A DNA stretch of 64,000 nucleotides. Source: a virus. Below are positions 8,588 to 16,828 of the stretch, one piece after another. The first letter of the stretch is position 1; every line of letters begins with the position of its first letter. The position numbers were made by a program, and so were the translations under genes. The stretch spans positions 1 to 64,000 of the IMG/VR virus record IMGVR_UViG_3300050014_000073. One strand, 5' to 3'. The notes under the pieces were generated by a model. The model was not told the origin of the DNA and ran no database searches. It saw nothing but the letters and a program-made list of their open reading frames with translations.

Positions 8588-8687
8588 GTTTCAATCCACG
8601 CCGCTCGCGCGGGCAGCGACGACATTTTAGTTACGCTCCTAATGCCACCACCTGATTTCAATCCACGCCGCTCGCGTGGGCGGCGAC
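8588..8687 (-). CRISPR. type I-C-like CRISPR mini-array: two repeats, one 34-nt spacer
   Basis: Two 33-nt repeats (8588-8620 and 8655-8687) flank a 34-nt spacer (8621-8654). On the minus strand each runs from GTCGC to GTGGATTGAAAC/T, the ends typical of type I-C repeats, with an internal GCNGC/GCGGC hairpin. No cas genes are in the window. The minus-strand first repeat ends in T instead of C and continues CAGGT, exactly as the solitary repeat at 36494 does. It lies between the clamp-loader gene and the SbcDC promoter and is transcribed leftward if it shares that direction. Confidence 0.85.
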
Positions 8688-8762
8688 TTCTCGCCTCTCA
8701 AACTGTAATTGCTCCGCCGAGGAATACAGATAACAGAACCAGACTTCCGTATTCTAGAAGCT

Positions 8763-9752
8763 TCACTGTCTAGCTCCGTAACGTGAACATATCTGATAGA
8801 GTTCAGCGTGTAGCCAATGAACCCACATCGCGTCATCGTAAGGAGGCGAGCAAAGCTCTAACAAACATTTCGCTGCCCGGGCTTGCCCTACTGGAGTGGG
8901 CTCCTTGACGAGAATCCCCTTGAGCCATCCTGCCATACAAGCGCGAAGAAAGCGGCTGTCTTCTGGAGTTGTGTCTTTCAGAAGAGTGCAGGTCTCTTTC
9001 CAGTTCCCGGAAGTCACTGCTCGACAAAGCCGGAACGTGTCAACCGAAGATCCGTCAGCTCCAGCAGCAGCATCACTTGCTGTTGCACCAGCAGCGTACT
9101 TCTCGAGAGCTTGAAGCAGAAGCCCTGGAGCGCTGACGCGCATGATATGAACAGCTTCAATTAAAGGATCAAGAGCACGAGTCACTTCAGCTTTGGCTGC
9201 ATACTTCTTAAGAAAGTTCTCAGTGTCTGTAATTCCAAGAGTCTTCAACTGGTACTTCGTGCAGCGCCGGATGCTTGCTACAGGAACTTTCCGTATCTCA
9301 GACGTGCAGAGAATCCAGACGGTGAATTCAGGAGGCTCCTCCATAGGAGTCAAGATGGCATTCCAAGCCTGTTTACTCAGACCGTGGCATTCGTCGAGTA
9401 TGATAATGCGCTTCATCCCAGTGATAGGACGGTGCTGGCTTAGTTCGGCGATCTTCTCGAGTTCGTCTACTCCGGAATGCTCTGATGCATTGATCTCGTG
9501 AATTGGGAAGTTGGAGAAATTCTTCCAGCAGTCTTCACAAGGGTCACCCCAGAGTTTCATGTGGGAGCACTGGAATGCAAGCGCAATAATACGTGCCAAT
9601 GTTGTTTTCCCTGATCCGGATTCACCGTAGAACAACCAGGTTCTTGGTGGGCGTTTTGCCATGTGCTGCCGGATCGCGGAAACAATTGCCGTCTGCCCGT
9701 ATAGTCCACTTAGAGTTCTCGGGCGCATTGAGAGATTGAGCGTTCTTGGCAT
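8763..9752 (-). CDS. DNA polymerase clamp loader (DnaX/RFC-like)
   Basis: A 329-residue AAA+ ATPase. Walker A GESGSGKTT near residue 44, a CEDC zinc-type insertion at about 74, Walker B IIILDECHGL, sensor 1 (LCTSE), and an arginine-finger region RRCTKY equivalent to the SRC motif. These are features of gamma/tau and RFC small subunits, which open the sliding clamp and place it on primed DNA. A clamp gene (16829-17887) and polymerase are in the same operon-like run. Confidence 0.88.
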   Translation of the reverse strand: MPRTLNLSMRPRTLSGLYGQTAIVSAIRQHMAKRPPRTWLFYGESGSGKTTLARIIALAFQCSHMKLWGDPCEDCWKNFSNFPIHEINASEHSGVDELEKIAELSQHRPITGMKRIIILDECHGLSKQAWNAILTPMEEPPEFTVWILCTSEIRKVPVASIRRCTKYQLKTLGITDTENFLKKYAAKAEVTRALDPLIEAVHIMRVSAPGLLLQALEKYAAGATASDAAAGADGSSVDTFRLCRAVTSGNWKETCTLLKDTTPEDSRFLRACMAGWLKGILVKEPTPVGQARAAKCLLELCSPPYDDAMWVHWLHAELYQICSRYGARQ

Positions 9753-9755
9753 GGT

Positions 9756-9968
9756 TTACCAGCGACTAGGATTGCGTGAAGCTTTGATTATGAAAACGAC
9801 GAAGGCTCCTAAACAGATTAAAAGAACTATCCCTGCCGTAATCCAAATCGGCGGCAGAACCCACCACCAAGACCAGTTGATCTTCCCAATTAGCTTCAGC
9901 GTAATGAAAACAATCGTAAGGAGACCGGCAAATCCGATTCCTCCTGAACTGCTACTTGACTCACTCAT
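9756..9968 (-). CDS. small membrane protein, 70 aa, two TM segments
   Basis: Ser/Gly-rich N-terminus followed by two hydrophobic segments (about residues 13-28 and 36-60) separated by a Trp-rich turn. It ends with a basic tail. It lies 3 nt from each neighbour, between clamp loader and recombinase, so it is co-transcribed with replication genes. Function unknown. Confidence 0.65.
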   Translation of the reverse strand: MSESSSSSGGIGFAGLLTIVFITLKLIGKINWSWWWVLPPIWITAGIVLLICLGAFVVFIIKASRNPSRW

Positions 9969-9970
9969 TG

Positions 9971-11695
9971 TTACTCTCCTTCCTTCTTCTTGACATCGTC
10001 AGCCGGGACAAATTCTAGCGGTCCGTTGAAAAGTAATCTGTAGCCAATCTCCGAGGATTCTCCTCCACCCGTCTTGTTCTTGAGGCATTTCATGATTCCA
10101 CGAATACCGATCACTTCGCCCTTATCCATAATCTTGCTCCCCGCAACGCGGTGAACTCGAACTCGAACGTGGCTGTAGAACTTTGGGGCATTGCCTCCCG
10201 GTGTATGAGAAGAGTCACCAAACGATGATTTGGGGCCTTCACGAAGCTGGTTGACAAGAATGATAAGTGCATTATGAACTTGCGCACATCCTACCCAACG
10301 CCGAAGAAGCCTCCCCATGAAAAGAGGAAGGTCCATATTCGTTCGCATGTTGGCATCTTCAAGGCCCGTGAGGGATTCACCTTCAGTAAGGAGTGCTGCG
10401 ATGGAGTCTAAGACAACAACTCGTTTCGTATGCCCTTTTTGTTGCATTGACGCTTCGATCTCACTACAGAGCTCTTGAGCAGTCGAGAGCCGAGGATTCT
10501 TCTCTTGGTGAGTCTTCCCGGTCTTCTTGTCAACGTAACTGAACTGACCAACATAGGGCTGAATCAAAGTCAGTTTGGATACATCGAGACCAGCCGTCGT
10601 AGCTTCAGGACCGCCGCAGGAAATGCATTCGGTAAGAATAGCAGGGTCTTTCACTGTTGGACGGGTTCCAGTTCCATTGCAGTGCGGGCACTTTGCCATC
10701 CCACGGACCCTTGCCCAACCGGGATCGAAACTGTTCTCGACGTCACCGTATACAACATGGGCCCCGTCGTATTGAGCAAGAGCCGCGATTGACATCACGA
10801 GGGCCGACTTTCCCTGTGAGTTATGGACCACGACGCCGTTCGCAACGAAGTTGTCGATCCCTGGAACGGTCATGTCGTAGACGTCTTCGTAGCCGTAGAA
10901 TTCCACCTTCTTGACTTTGCCGGATCTTCCTTCTAAGTTCCGTTTTGTTGCGTGGTACGAGAGGTGATCGAAGCAAGTCTTCCATTCGAGGTTGTCGACG
11001 GAATGATTATGGTCGTTCTCGTCTTTATGATGCCCGTCCCATTCATCTGTCGGACGATCACCATAAATCTCTGAAAGAATGAACCGATGCTCCGAAAAAT
11101 TCTCACCGTTGTTCAAATGAATTACAGAATGCCCGTTCGTCAGCTTCCGAAAGAAGGGCATGATGCGATCTCCCGGCTTCAGATCTGAAAGTTTTCGGTA
11201 TCCTTGTGACTCCCAATCGTAAGCGGAACTGTACTTCGATCGAGAGGTTGAACGTTCACGAAGCATGAACGGATGAGAAGCAGTCGCGATAATGAACTCG
11301 GGTTGCTTTCCATAGATACGAACTGAGTTCTTAGGGACTTGGAAGGTTACTTTGTAGACAGGACGCTTTCCTACTTTCCAGACACAAGACGCCTGTCGAA
11401 GTACGATGCGTCCTAACTTCTGATCAAAGCCATACACCCATGGCTTGGTCCCGACAAGGTTTTTGATGGGGATTCCTTTCGGGAATCTATCAAGGTCTCG
11501 CGGACAGTCGATTAAAGTTTCTCCGGCGAGACACTCCCACCCAGAAACTTCGATCATCCTCCCATACGGGATTCCGCGATCCTTGTGTCCTAGAACAGTA
11601 TTCAGTCCGGGGATTTTCGTGTCAAGCCAGAGCTGAGGCGTCCATTTGAGAGTAAGATGCCCCAGAGCTTGCCGTATCCTGTCTAATTCAGTCAT
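9971..11695 (-). CDS. RecA-like recombinase interrupted by an intein
   Basis: A 574-residue precursor. The host protein (residues 1-54 plus 293-574) is a RecA/UvsX-type strand-exchange ATPase. The P-loop is rebuilt as GWESQGKSA after splicing, Walker B is VVVLDSIAALL, L1/L2-like glycine regions (HTPGGNAPKFYSH) follow, and there is a CPHCNGTG...CISC zinc-ribbon insertion about 35 residues after the P-loop. An intein occupies residues 55-292. The spliced recombinase would pair with the ssDNA-binding protein encoded immediately upstream. A box-1 copy of the two-box element lies before the gene. Confidence 0.92.
   Translation of the reverse strand: MTELDRIRQALGHLTLKWTPQLWLDTKIPGLNTVLGHKDRGIPYGRMIEVSGWECLAGETLIDCPRDLDRFPKGIPIKNLVGTKPWVYGFDQKLGRIVLRQASCVWKVGKRPVYKVTFQVPKNSVRIYGKQPEFIIATASHPFMLRERSTSRSKYSSAYDWESQGYRKLSDLKPGDRIMPFFRKLTNGHSVIHLNNGENFSEHRFILSEIYGDRPTDEWDGHHKDENDHNHSVDNLEWKTCFDHLSYHATKRNLEGRSGKVKKVEFYGYEDVYDMTVPGIDNFVANGVVVHNSQGKSALVMSIAALAQYDGAHVVYGDVENSFDPGWARVRGMAKCPHCNGTGTRPTVKDPAILTECISCGGPEATTAGLDVSKLTLIQPYVGQFSYVDKKTGKTHQEKNPRLSTAQELCSEIEASMQQKGHTKRVVVLDSIAALLTEGESLTGLEDANMRTNMDLPLFMGRLLRRWVGCAQVHNALIILVNQLREGPKSSFGDSSHTPGGNAPKFYSHVRVRVHRVAGSKIMDKGEVIGIRGIMKCLKNKTGGGESSEIGYRLLFNGPLEFVPADDVKKKEGE
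10820..11533 (-). other. HNH-containing intein within the recombinase
   Basis: It begins at Cys55 (CLAGETLID, block A), has block B TASHPFM, and a central HNH endonuclease domain (WDGHHKDENDHN, then NLEW). It ends with block F and G sequence NFVANGVVVHN before the +1 Ser293. The insertion is exactly inside the Walker A motif of the host protein, a classic intein site that makes activity dependent on splicing. At 238 residues it is a small bifunctional intein with an HNH rather than LAGLIDADG homing domain. Confidence 0.92.
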
Positions 11696-11780
11696 TGTTT
11701 GATTTACCTTAAAACGGGTGGGATCTTGCGAACGACCCCACCCTAATTTTATAAACTACCAAGCTGACCCGACCGCGCTG

Positions 11781-11795
11781 CCCTAGCGATTCGTA
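11781..11795 (-). promoter_or_regulatory. box-1 copy upstream of the recombinase gene
   Basis: Minus-strand TACGAATCGCTAGGG, followed 23 nt later by TAGTTTATAAAA, a -10-like box. It lies in the short gap between the ssDNA-binding gene and the recombinase and points toward the recombinase. Confidence 0.5.
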
Positions 11796-11802
11796 ACGTT
11801 CG

Positions 11803-12828
11803 CTATCGACGTCTTGCAGGAGTAGCGGGAGCCGGAGCCGTCCGTTTTGGCGGCGTTGCGGTTGGTGCTGCTCTTCGCGTGGGAGGCGGAGGAGAGGCAC
11901 GTCTGCTCGGGGCAGGACGAGCCGGTTCCGGTTCCGGTTCGGGTTCTGGCTCTTGCTCCTCTTCTTCAGCGGGAGGCTCTTCGTCAGGTGCGTACTCTTC
12001 GGGAACCTCCGGATCGGAGGCTTCCTCAAAAGGGGTTTCTTCGTCCTCGACAATCGTTCCTTCACCTGCTTCTTCTACTGCTTCGGTCTCGGATGATTGC
12101 TCCGTCTCTTCCGTAGCTTCGGACTCTGGCTCGGAGTCAGTTGCCTCGTCCTTACGAGGACGGCCGAAATACCGGCTCTTTTGGTCCTCTTCGTCATAAG
12201 CCGGAATGAGACTGTCGAGATCCTTGATTTGAAGCCGGACGCTCAACGGAACCTTGGACGGCGACTCGTCGCCTTCGATTTCGGGATACCGCGTTTTGAG
12301 GCCCTCGCCCGTCCGAGTGATGTTGAGGTTGTACCCCTTGTCAGGATCAACGTAGTCCTTCTTCGAAGAAGTCAGTTTGGAATAGATGCGAACGGCAAGG
12401 CTCCCGCCTCCGCCAGATCCCATCCACCAGGCTTTCGGGGGTTGAAACTTCTGGGTGTTTGGATCGAATCGCGAAGCTTGAACTAGAAGCTTCTCCTGGT
12501 AGCCGATCTTGCCTGCAACGACGCGCTTCTGTGCGTTGCCGCTTGCTTCCAGTTCCGGTATCTTCACGTCGCAGAGCCAACAGCTACCAACACCCGCGAT
12601 GTTCTTTCCGCATCCTGTCATTGCGCTGTCGGGACCGACGTTGCTATGGATTCGAAATTCACGGATGGGTGGATGAATCACACCCTTCGGACCGAGACGC
12701 CCGTCAGGCAAAAAGTCCTTCTTGTCGGGGAGAACACGGATGCAGTTTTCACCTGCTAGCATCTTTAGAGTGTTCCCTTCACTTTTCTCTTTCACACGAT
12801 CGCGACCTTGCGATCTCCAGTCAGCCAT
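11803..12828 (-). CDS. gp32-like single-stranded DNA-binding protein
   Basis: A 341-residue protein. The N-terminal about 220 residues look like a phage gp32-type core with a possible zinc site (GCGKN...CWLC). It is followed by a long acidic tail (EEEEQEPEPEPEPEP) and a final basic Pro/Ala/Arg stretch. Acidic C-termini are typical of SSBs and recruit replication partners; the extra basic end is unusual. Its place directly upstream of the recombinase fits a role in coating ssDNA for replication and recombination. No OB-fold signature can be proved by eye. Confidence 0.65.
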   Translation of the reverse strand: MADWRSQGRDRVKEKSEGNTLKMLAGENCIRVLPDKKDFLPDGRLGPKGVIHPPIREFRIHSNVGPDSAMTGCGKNIAGVGSCWLCDVKIPELEASGNAQKRVVAGKIGYQEKLLVQASRFDPNTQKFQPPKAWWMGSGGGGSLAVRIYSKLTSSKKDYVDPDKGYNLNITRTGEGLKTRYPEIEGDESPSKVPLSVRLQIKDLDSLIPAYDEEDQKSRYFGRPRKDEATDSEPESEATEETEQSSETEAVEEAGEGTIVEDEETPFEEASDPEVPEEYAPDEEPPAEEEEQEPEPEPEPEPARPAPSRRASPPPPTRRAAPTATPPKRTAPAPATPARRR

Positions 12829-12836
12829 GGTAGTTA

Positions 12837-13010
12837 TTACTCCTTGTCCTTGTTATCGTTGTCTTTAGAGTTGTCGAAGTTCAACATGCGACGTAGATGT
12901 TGCCGTTTCTCTTCGAAGAATGTTCGTACGGAAATTCTGATGACCGCCGTCACCGCAATCACAACGAGAAGCGGCCCAGCTACGAATTCGATGACGGGAG
13001 TGAGTGCCAT
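12837..13010 (-). CDS. small membrane protein, 57 aa
   Basis: Short gene with an N-terminal hydrophobic segment (FVAGPLLVVIAVTAVI), then a basic and finally highly charged Asn/Asp/Lys tail, so one TM helix with a cytosolic tail. It fills exactly the gap between the gene at 13017 and the SSB start, with AAGGAG near its 3' end serving the SSB start. Function unknown. Confidence 0.6.
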   Translation of the reverse strand: MALTPVIEFVAGPLLVVIAVTAVIRISVRTFFEEKRQHLRRMLNFDNSKDNDNKDKE

Positions 13011-13016
13011 AATTAT

Positions 13017-13505
13017 TTACTCTCCGGGGAAGCGATCTTTCAGTCGGCGGCGGGACTCTTTCGTTTTCTCAGCAGCAGCTTCGATGGATCGCCCCATCGA
13101 ATACTCGGACTGCACCATATTCTCAACAATACGCAAACAGTCTCTCCGCATCCGAAACGCTTCCACAACAAGTTGGGAATAGATATCGAGAGTCTCGGTG
13201 CGAGCCAACTTCTTTGCGAAGTCTTCGACGATTGTGTTGGTGAGAAGCAGTGCGTCAATGTTCCCTTCAGTAAGCTTATTGCCGTTGGCGCGGGCGTCTT
13301 CTCGGATTTTGAGCTCCTTCTCAGCACGAATCTTCTCCCACGCCATTTTCGCTGCTGTCTTGTTTTCGAGGCATTGAAGACGATAGTCTATCGCTGTCAC
13401 GAAGAGGACACTATTTTCAGCAGCTGCTTGTACGACGTTATCGGGAGAGAAGTCAATCTTCTCAAGAAGGACTGAGACGTTGATAGGTTTGCTAACGGGA
13501 TTCAT
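13017..13505 (-). CDS. helical hypothetical protein, 162 aa
   Basis: Mostly alpha-helical, with charged heptads in the centre and C-terminus (KIRAEKELKIREDARANG, AAEKTKESRRRLKDR). Lying beside the SSB and recombinase it could be a recombination mediator of UvsY type, but that is inference from position only. The ATG follows ACCGTATAAT by 5 nt, so the transcript may be leaderless. Confidence 0.6.
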   Translation of the reverse strand: MNPVSKPINVSVLLEKIDFSPDNVVQAAAENSVLFVTAIDYRLQCLENKTAAKMAWEKIRAEKELKIREDARANGNKLTEGNIDALLLTNTIVEDFAKKLARTETLDIYSQLVVEAFRMRRDCLRIVENMVQSEYSMGRSIEAAAEKTKESRRRLKDRFPGE

Positions 13506-13510
13506 AACTG

Positions 13511-13520
13511 ATTATACGGT
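13511..13520 (-). promoter_or_regulatory. ACCGTATAAT junction motif before 13505
   Basis: The motif contains the GTA TAA end of the upstream TSCPD gene and a perfect -10 hexamer 5 nt before the ATG at 13505. One of several identical arrangements; candidate leaderless promoter. Confidence 0.5.
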
Positions 13521-13880
13521 CTTGCCGTCTTTTCCTTTCGATAGAAAACGTAGTGCGAGCCACTTTCCAATGTAGTCTGCTATCGAACTGACGAAGGGTA
13601 TCTGCGGGTCACCTGTAACTCCCTGAGGTTCGAAATGAAGATTCGTTAACTTCTCAGAAATCTTTTCGAGAGGGACGCCGTACTGAAGCGCCAAGCTGAT
13701 CATAAGAGCCAATGCGTGACAGAGACCTCGTTCAAATGATCCCATTTGTTTGATTACGAGGAATACTTCACCGGGAGTTCCATCTGGCCATAAGCCTACG
13801 GTGATGAAACCTTTCATATTCCCGATTTTGAGCTTCTTCGTAACAGACTCGCGATCTTCGGACATCGGCTTTCGAATCAT
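13512..13880 (-). CDS. TSCPD-domain protein (ribonucleotide reductase-type)
   Basis: A 122-residue protein with the sequence pattern of the TSCPD domain found at the C-terminus of vitamin B12-dependent ribonucleotide reductases and as free proteins in phages. It shows FITVGLWPDGTPGEVFL, then GSFERGLCHALALMIS, then YGVPLEKI, ending with PFVSSIADYIGKWL. In full reductases this region is involved in metal binding and regeneration of the active-site thiols; no reductase gene is in this window. It ends with the stop-codon/-10 motif for the next gene. Confidence 0.75.
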   Translation of the reverse strand: MIRKPMSEDRESVTKKLKIGNMKGFITVGLWPDGTPGEVFLVIKQMGSFERGLCHALALMISLALQYGVPLEKISEKLTNLHFEPQGVTGDPQIPFVSSIADYIGKWLALRFLSKGKDGKTV

Positions 13881-14138
13881 TCAGTTTGCTCCGTAAACAG
13901 GCTTCCCGTCTTTCATGATCCAGATGGGCGCTCCGTGGACTTCTTTCTCTTCGAACGCAGGCCGGATCTTAACAGGATACTTGGGCTTATATCCTGTCAC
14001 TGTCGCAGGAACGATGAACTTTAGGCAGATATCGTTTGGCTCGGGATCTCTGCTTGAGACATAATGCTGCGTAGGAAGTCCTTTAGCTCTCTGCCTCTCT
14101 CGCCACTGCCGAATACGTTCTTTCCCAGGAGTAGTCAT
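13881..14138 (-). CDS. hypothetical protein, 85 aa
   Basis: Starts MTTPGKERIRQWRERQRAKG, a basic helix often seen at the N-terminus of small phage proteins. The start at 14138 is chosen because its ATG overlaps the TGA of the polymerase fragment (ATGA). Function unknown. Confidence 0.6.
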   Translation of the reverse strand: MTTPGKERIRQWRERQRAKGLPTQHYVSSRDPEPNDICLKFIVPATVTGYKPKYPVKIRPAFEEKEVHGAPIWIMKDGKPVYGAN

Positions 14139-15049
14139 AATGAAACTACCGGCATCAGGTCGTTCCAATCCTTTGCGTCTATCTCTTTCTGCTTCACACG
14201 CCACTTTGTGAGGAACTCATCTAGAGGCTCGCCTTCGTATTCGATCATGCTTCCCATTGTCATTCCGGCTGTTGCTTCAGCTAGGATAGGAACACGAAGC
14301 TTCAACTTGAACTGCGTTTGGGCGTACTCATAAGCACCAACTTCGAACAAATGCATGAGCTGTTGATGCGCTTTAGCAATATCGCCGAGACGGACAATGA
14401 AATACAACGCATCGTGAACTTCCATGATGCAACGCTGGAGCAGATTATAAGTTCGTGGTTTCAGGTCCAGAAGGGCCAACGCAATGAGAAGGAACTGGTG
14501 AGCCGTTCCTTGAACAGGAGTGTTGATTGCTTGATTCCCCCAGTAGGTACTTCGAGTCGAGTCGTTCTCTCGAATCTCGCGCCGGAATCCGAACAGAGTC
14601 TCTACATAGTGGTTCTTCATAGCGAAGTCTCGCTGGCTATCGATGTAAGCAGCTACTCCACGGTACTTCTTGAAGTAATTGCGATGAAGTTGAATCATTC
14701 GGACTTTAGTGATTCCGGTTAGATCTGCGTTGGCGCCGTCTCTAGCACGTATTCGCGAGACAGTTGAAGGATAGATACTCTCCTCACCAAGACCAAACAC
14801 AATTCCGAAGTGGAGCTCTTTGCACATGCGACGAGTTTTCTTGTCTTTGGCTATACGCTCGAAATCCCATCCTGTGAGAGTATGACCAACTTGGCAGTGG
14901 ATGTCCTTCAACTTATTCTTGCGGTCCAGGGCAGCTTCCTGAAGCTGACGGATGAGTAACGGATCACCAGATATCTCTGCCAAAGCTCTTATCTCTATCT
15001 GGCTTCCATCTGCAGCTAACAAACAAAGAAGATCGGAAACATCTTTCAT
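14135..15049 (-). CDS. family A DNA polymerase, C-terminal catalytic part
   Basis: A 304-residue palm and fingers region of a PolA-type polymerase. Motif A is AADGSQIEIRALAEISGDP (metal Asp retained; Gly replaces the usual Tyr), motif B is RRMCKELHFGIVFGLG (the O-helix), and motif C is IMEVHDALYF. It starts at an ATG overlapping the stop of the N-terminal part (ATGA), with GGAGA 8 nt upstream. The polymerase is therefore encoded as two chains, or the genome carries a -1 shift here. Together the two parts make a complete enzyme. Confidence 0.85.
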   Translation of the reverse strand: MKDVSDLLCLLAADGSQIEIRALAEISGDPLLIRQLQEAALDRKNKLKDIHCQVGHTLTGWDFERIAKDKKTRRMCKELHFGIVFGLGEESIYPSTVSRIRARDGANADLTGITKVRMIQLHRNYFKKYRGVAAYIDSQRDFAMKNHYVETLFGFRREIRENDSTRSTYWGNQAINTPVQGTAHQFLLIALALLDLKPRTYNLLQRCIMEVHDALYFIVRLGDIAKAHQQLMHLFEVGAYEYAQTQFKLKLRVPILAEATAGMTMGSMIEYEGEPLDEFLTKWRVKQKEIDAKDWNDLMPVVSL

Positions 15050-16824
15050 AGAGCTTGTCTCCAATCCTCGTCTGCGATAAGAAGGTTTTGCAGCAAAATG
15101 TTTCCGTGGAGGTTCTGGAAATTTGTGATCCCCTCGGCTTCGGCACGGTCACCTTTTCCGCTTCGCAGCCTCCCAGTGATTGCGCCTGTGAGCCACCAAA
15201 TTGTACGGAGTTCCCCGTCATAAAGGCGTGCTCCCGTCTCATAACCTTTCAAGAACGTTGATTTAATCACACCTAAAGACCGGCGTTTTAGCACAATGTC
15301 TAAGGTGTTATTCTGCGTCTCGGCTTGAAGCAGACGGAGAACGTCTTTCTGAGTGGATCGGCCTTCATCTCCTTGCGGTAGCTGTAAGACGTCGTAGATC
15401 AACTTAGCAACCTGCTCTGGTGCGTTGCAATTGAAATTTGGATCCCCTGAAATCTGTTGGAGTTGCCGGTCGAGCTTCTCGATCATCTCCGGAACGATCT
15501 CCATAGCTTTCTTCCAATTGGGCCAGTCTAAACGGGGACCCCGAGTCTCCATTCGGTCTAGAGTTTTCCCGGCATGAATATAGACCTCGACAAGAGGCTG
15601 GCTGACTTGTGAAGAGAACCGTTGTTCTAGACGTTGCGTGATGTCACAGTCCCCAGAGTTCCTAAGAGAGAGACGGTCTATTGGTGCGTCGGCGAAATGT
15701 CCGCTCCATTCATCAACCGTACTCTTATAGTCACAAAATTCCGGGAAGAACCGATATGTTAAGTTCTCAAGGCTGCAACTTCTCAGAAAGCTGTAGCGCA
15801 AATATGTTCCGTATTGAGTATCATACGAGTAGCCTCGCAACGGAACACGAATAGTTTCTATACAGACGTCTGAATCGTACGAGCCATTCTGCAACGACTT
15901 TTTCAAGTCATGGTCAGCTACTAGTTTTGCAACTCGCTTCCGGATCTCTGAGAGATGAGTAGGCTCGTATCCTGATTGCGGATGATCAACTACAACTGAG
16001 AAGCATCGTCCCGTCCATGAACTAAAATCCTTTGGGTTCTGGTAATGACCCGTCCCGAATCCTGCGAGGAGTAACAGACGCTTCCCGTCTACGACATCAT
16101 CTTCAATGTCGAAACTGACTCGTCGATGCTGCCGTTGTTCAGTTCGTAGAATGCGTTCCATCTCATCGAACTCAGCGAGAGTCCTGACCGTTGTGTAGTT
16201 TTGTGCTTTGACGTAACCCCACCTCCCTGGATGGTCTAGGATCGCTCTAACAGCACGGAAGCGGTCACGCCAGGTAAAGTACTCCCATCCTGCTTGGACG
16301 CCTCCCTGCTGGTAGATGTAGCTTGGATGCCAGGACAATACAACGTAGCAGTCCCACGGTGGGAACCAAAATATGGGCTTGTCTTTCTTGAAGTTCTTTC
16401 CGAGAAGCTGATTCCCGGCAACGTCTCCAAGTATGACGTGAACAGCAGCACGTCCCGCGTTGAGGCGCAAGGCTTCGTCATTATACGGACTACAACACTG
16501 AAGTTCACGTTTGGTAGGTTCATGCTCTTCACCATCCGTCCCAAGAGGTTGACAGCGAAGGACATTGTTCACATCGAACTCTTCTCGCGAAAGTCCGGAG
16601 AGCTTCATCGTATCCCAAAGAAAAGTTCCTGTCGGTCCAACAAGTTCTATACGCTTCGCGTTCTCGTGGCCATCTGGCGACTGAGCCCATAGGAACCCCT
16701 TTCGTCCCTTAATTCGTTCGAGTCTCTTGACTTTGTTGACTCCAGGCATCTTGTCGAGAGGGCACTGCGAACATCCAAGGATTCCTTCACGAGATACCGG
16801 CTGCTCGAAGAGATTGAAAGGCAT
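15046..16824 (-). CDS. family A DNA polymerase, N-terminal part with UDG-like and exonuclease domains
   Basis: 592 residues. The first about 200 resemble the uracil-DNA-glycosylase superfamily (CSQCPLDKMPG, then WHPSYIY), as in the polymerase of phage SPO1. Next comes a 3'-5' exonuclease with SFDIEDD and NGSYDSDV, and then the thumb-like region up to ITGRLRSGKGDR. It stops just before motif A. The start at 16824 is chosen because the clamp gene stops 4 nt earlier. The longer in-frame extension upstream would overlap the clamp gene by 230 nt. Confidence 0.85.
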   Translation of the reverse strand: MPFNLFEQPVSREGILGCSQCPLDKMPGVNKVKRLERIKGRKGFLWAQSPDGHENAKRIELVGPTGTFLWDTMKLSGLSREEFDVNNVLRCQPLGTDGEEHEPTKRELQCCSPYNDEALRLNAGRAAVHVILGDVAGNQLLGKNFKKDKPIFWFPPWDCYVVLSWHPSYIYQQGGVQAGWEYFTWRDRFRAVRAILDHPGRWGYVKAQNYTTVRTLAEFDEMERILRTEQRQHRRVSFDIEDDVVDGKRLLLLAGFGTGHYQNPKDFSSWTGRCFSVVVDHPQSGYEPTHLSEIRKRVAKLVADHDLKKSLQNGSYDSDVCIETIRVPLRGYSYDTQYGTYLRYSFLRSCSLENLTYRFFPEFCDYKSTVDEWSGHFADAPIDRLSLRNSGDCDITQRLEQRFSSQVSQPLVEVYIHAGKTLDRMETRGPRLDWPNWKKAMEIVPEMIEKLDRQLQQISGDPNFNCNAPEQVAKLIYDVLQLPQGDEGRSTQKDVLRLLQAETQNNTLDIVLKRRSLGVIKSTFLKGYETGARLYDGELRTIWWLTGAITGRLRSGKGDRAEAEGITNFQNLHGNILLQNLLIADEDWRQAL

Positions 16825-16828
16825 TTCC

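Noticed and set aside
11709-12116. Arg/Pro-rich open frames antisense and out of phase in the SSB tail
   Set aside because: They arise from the repetitive Glu-Pro coding of the SSB acidic tail; no start signals.
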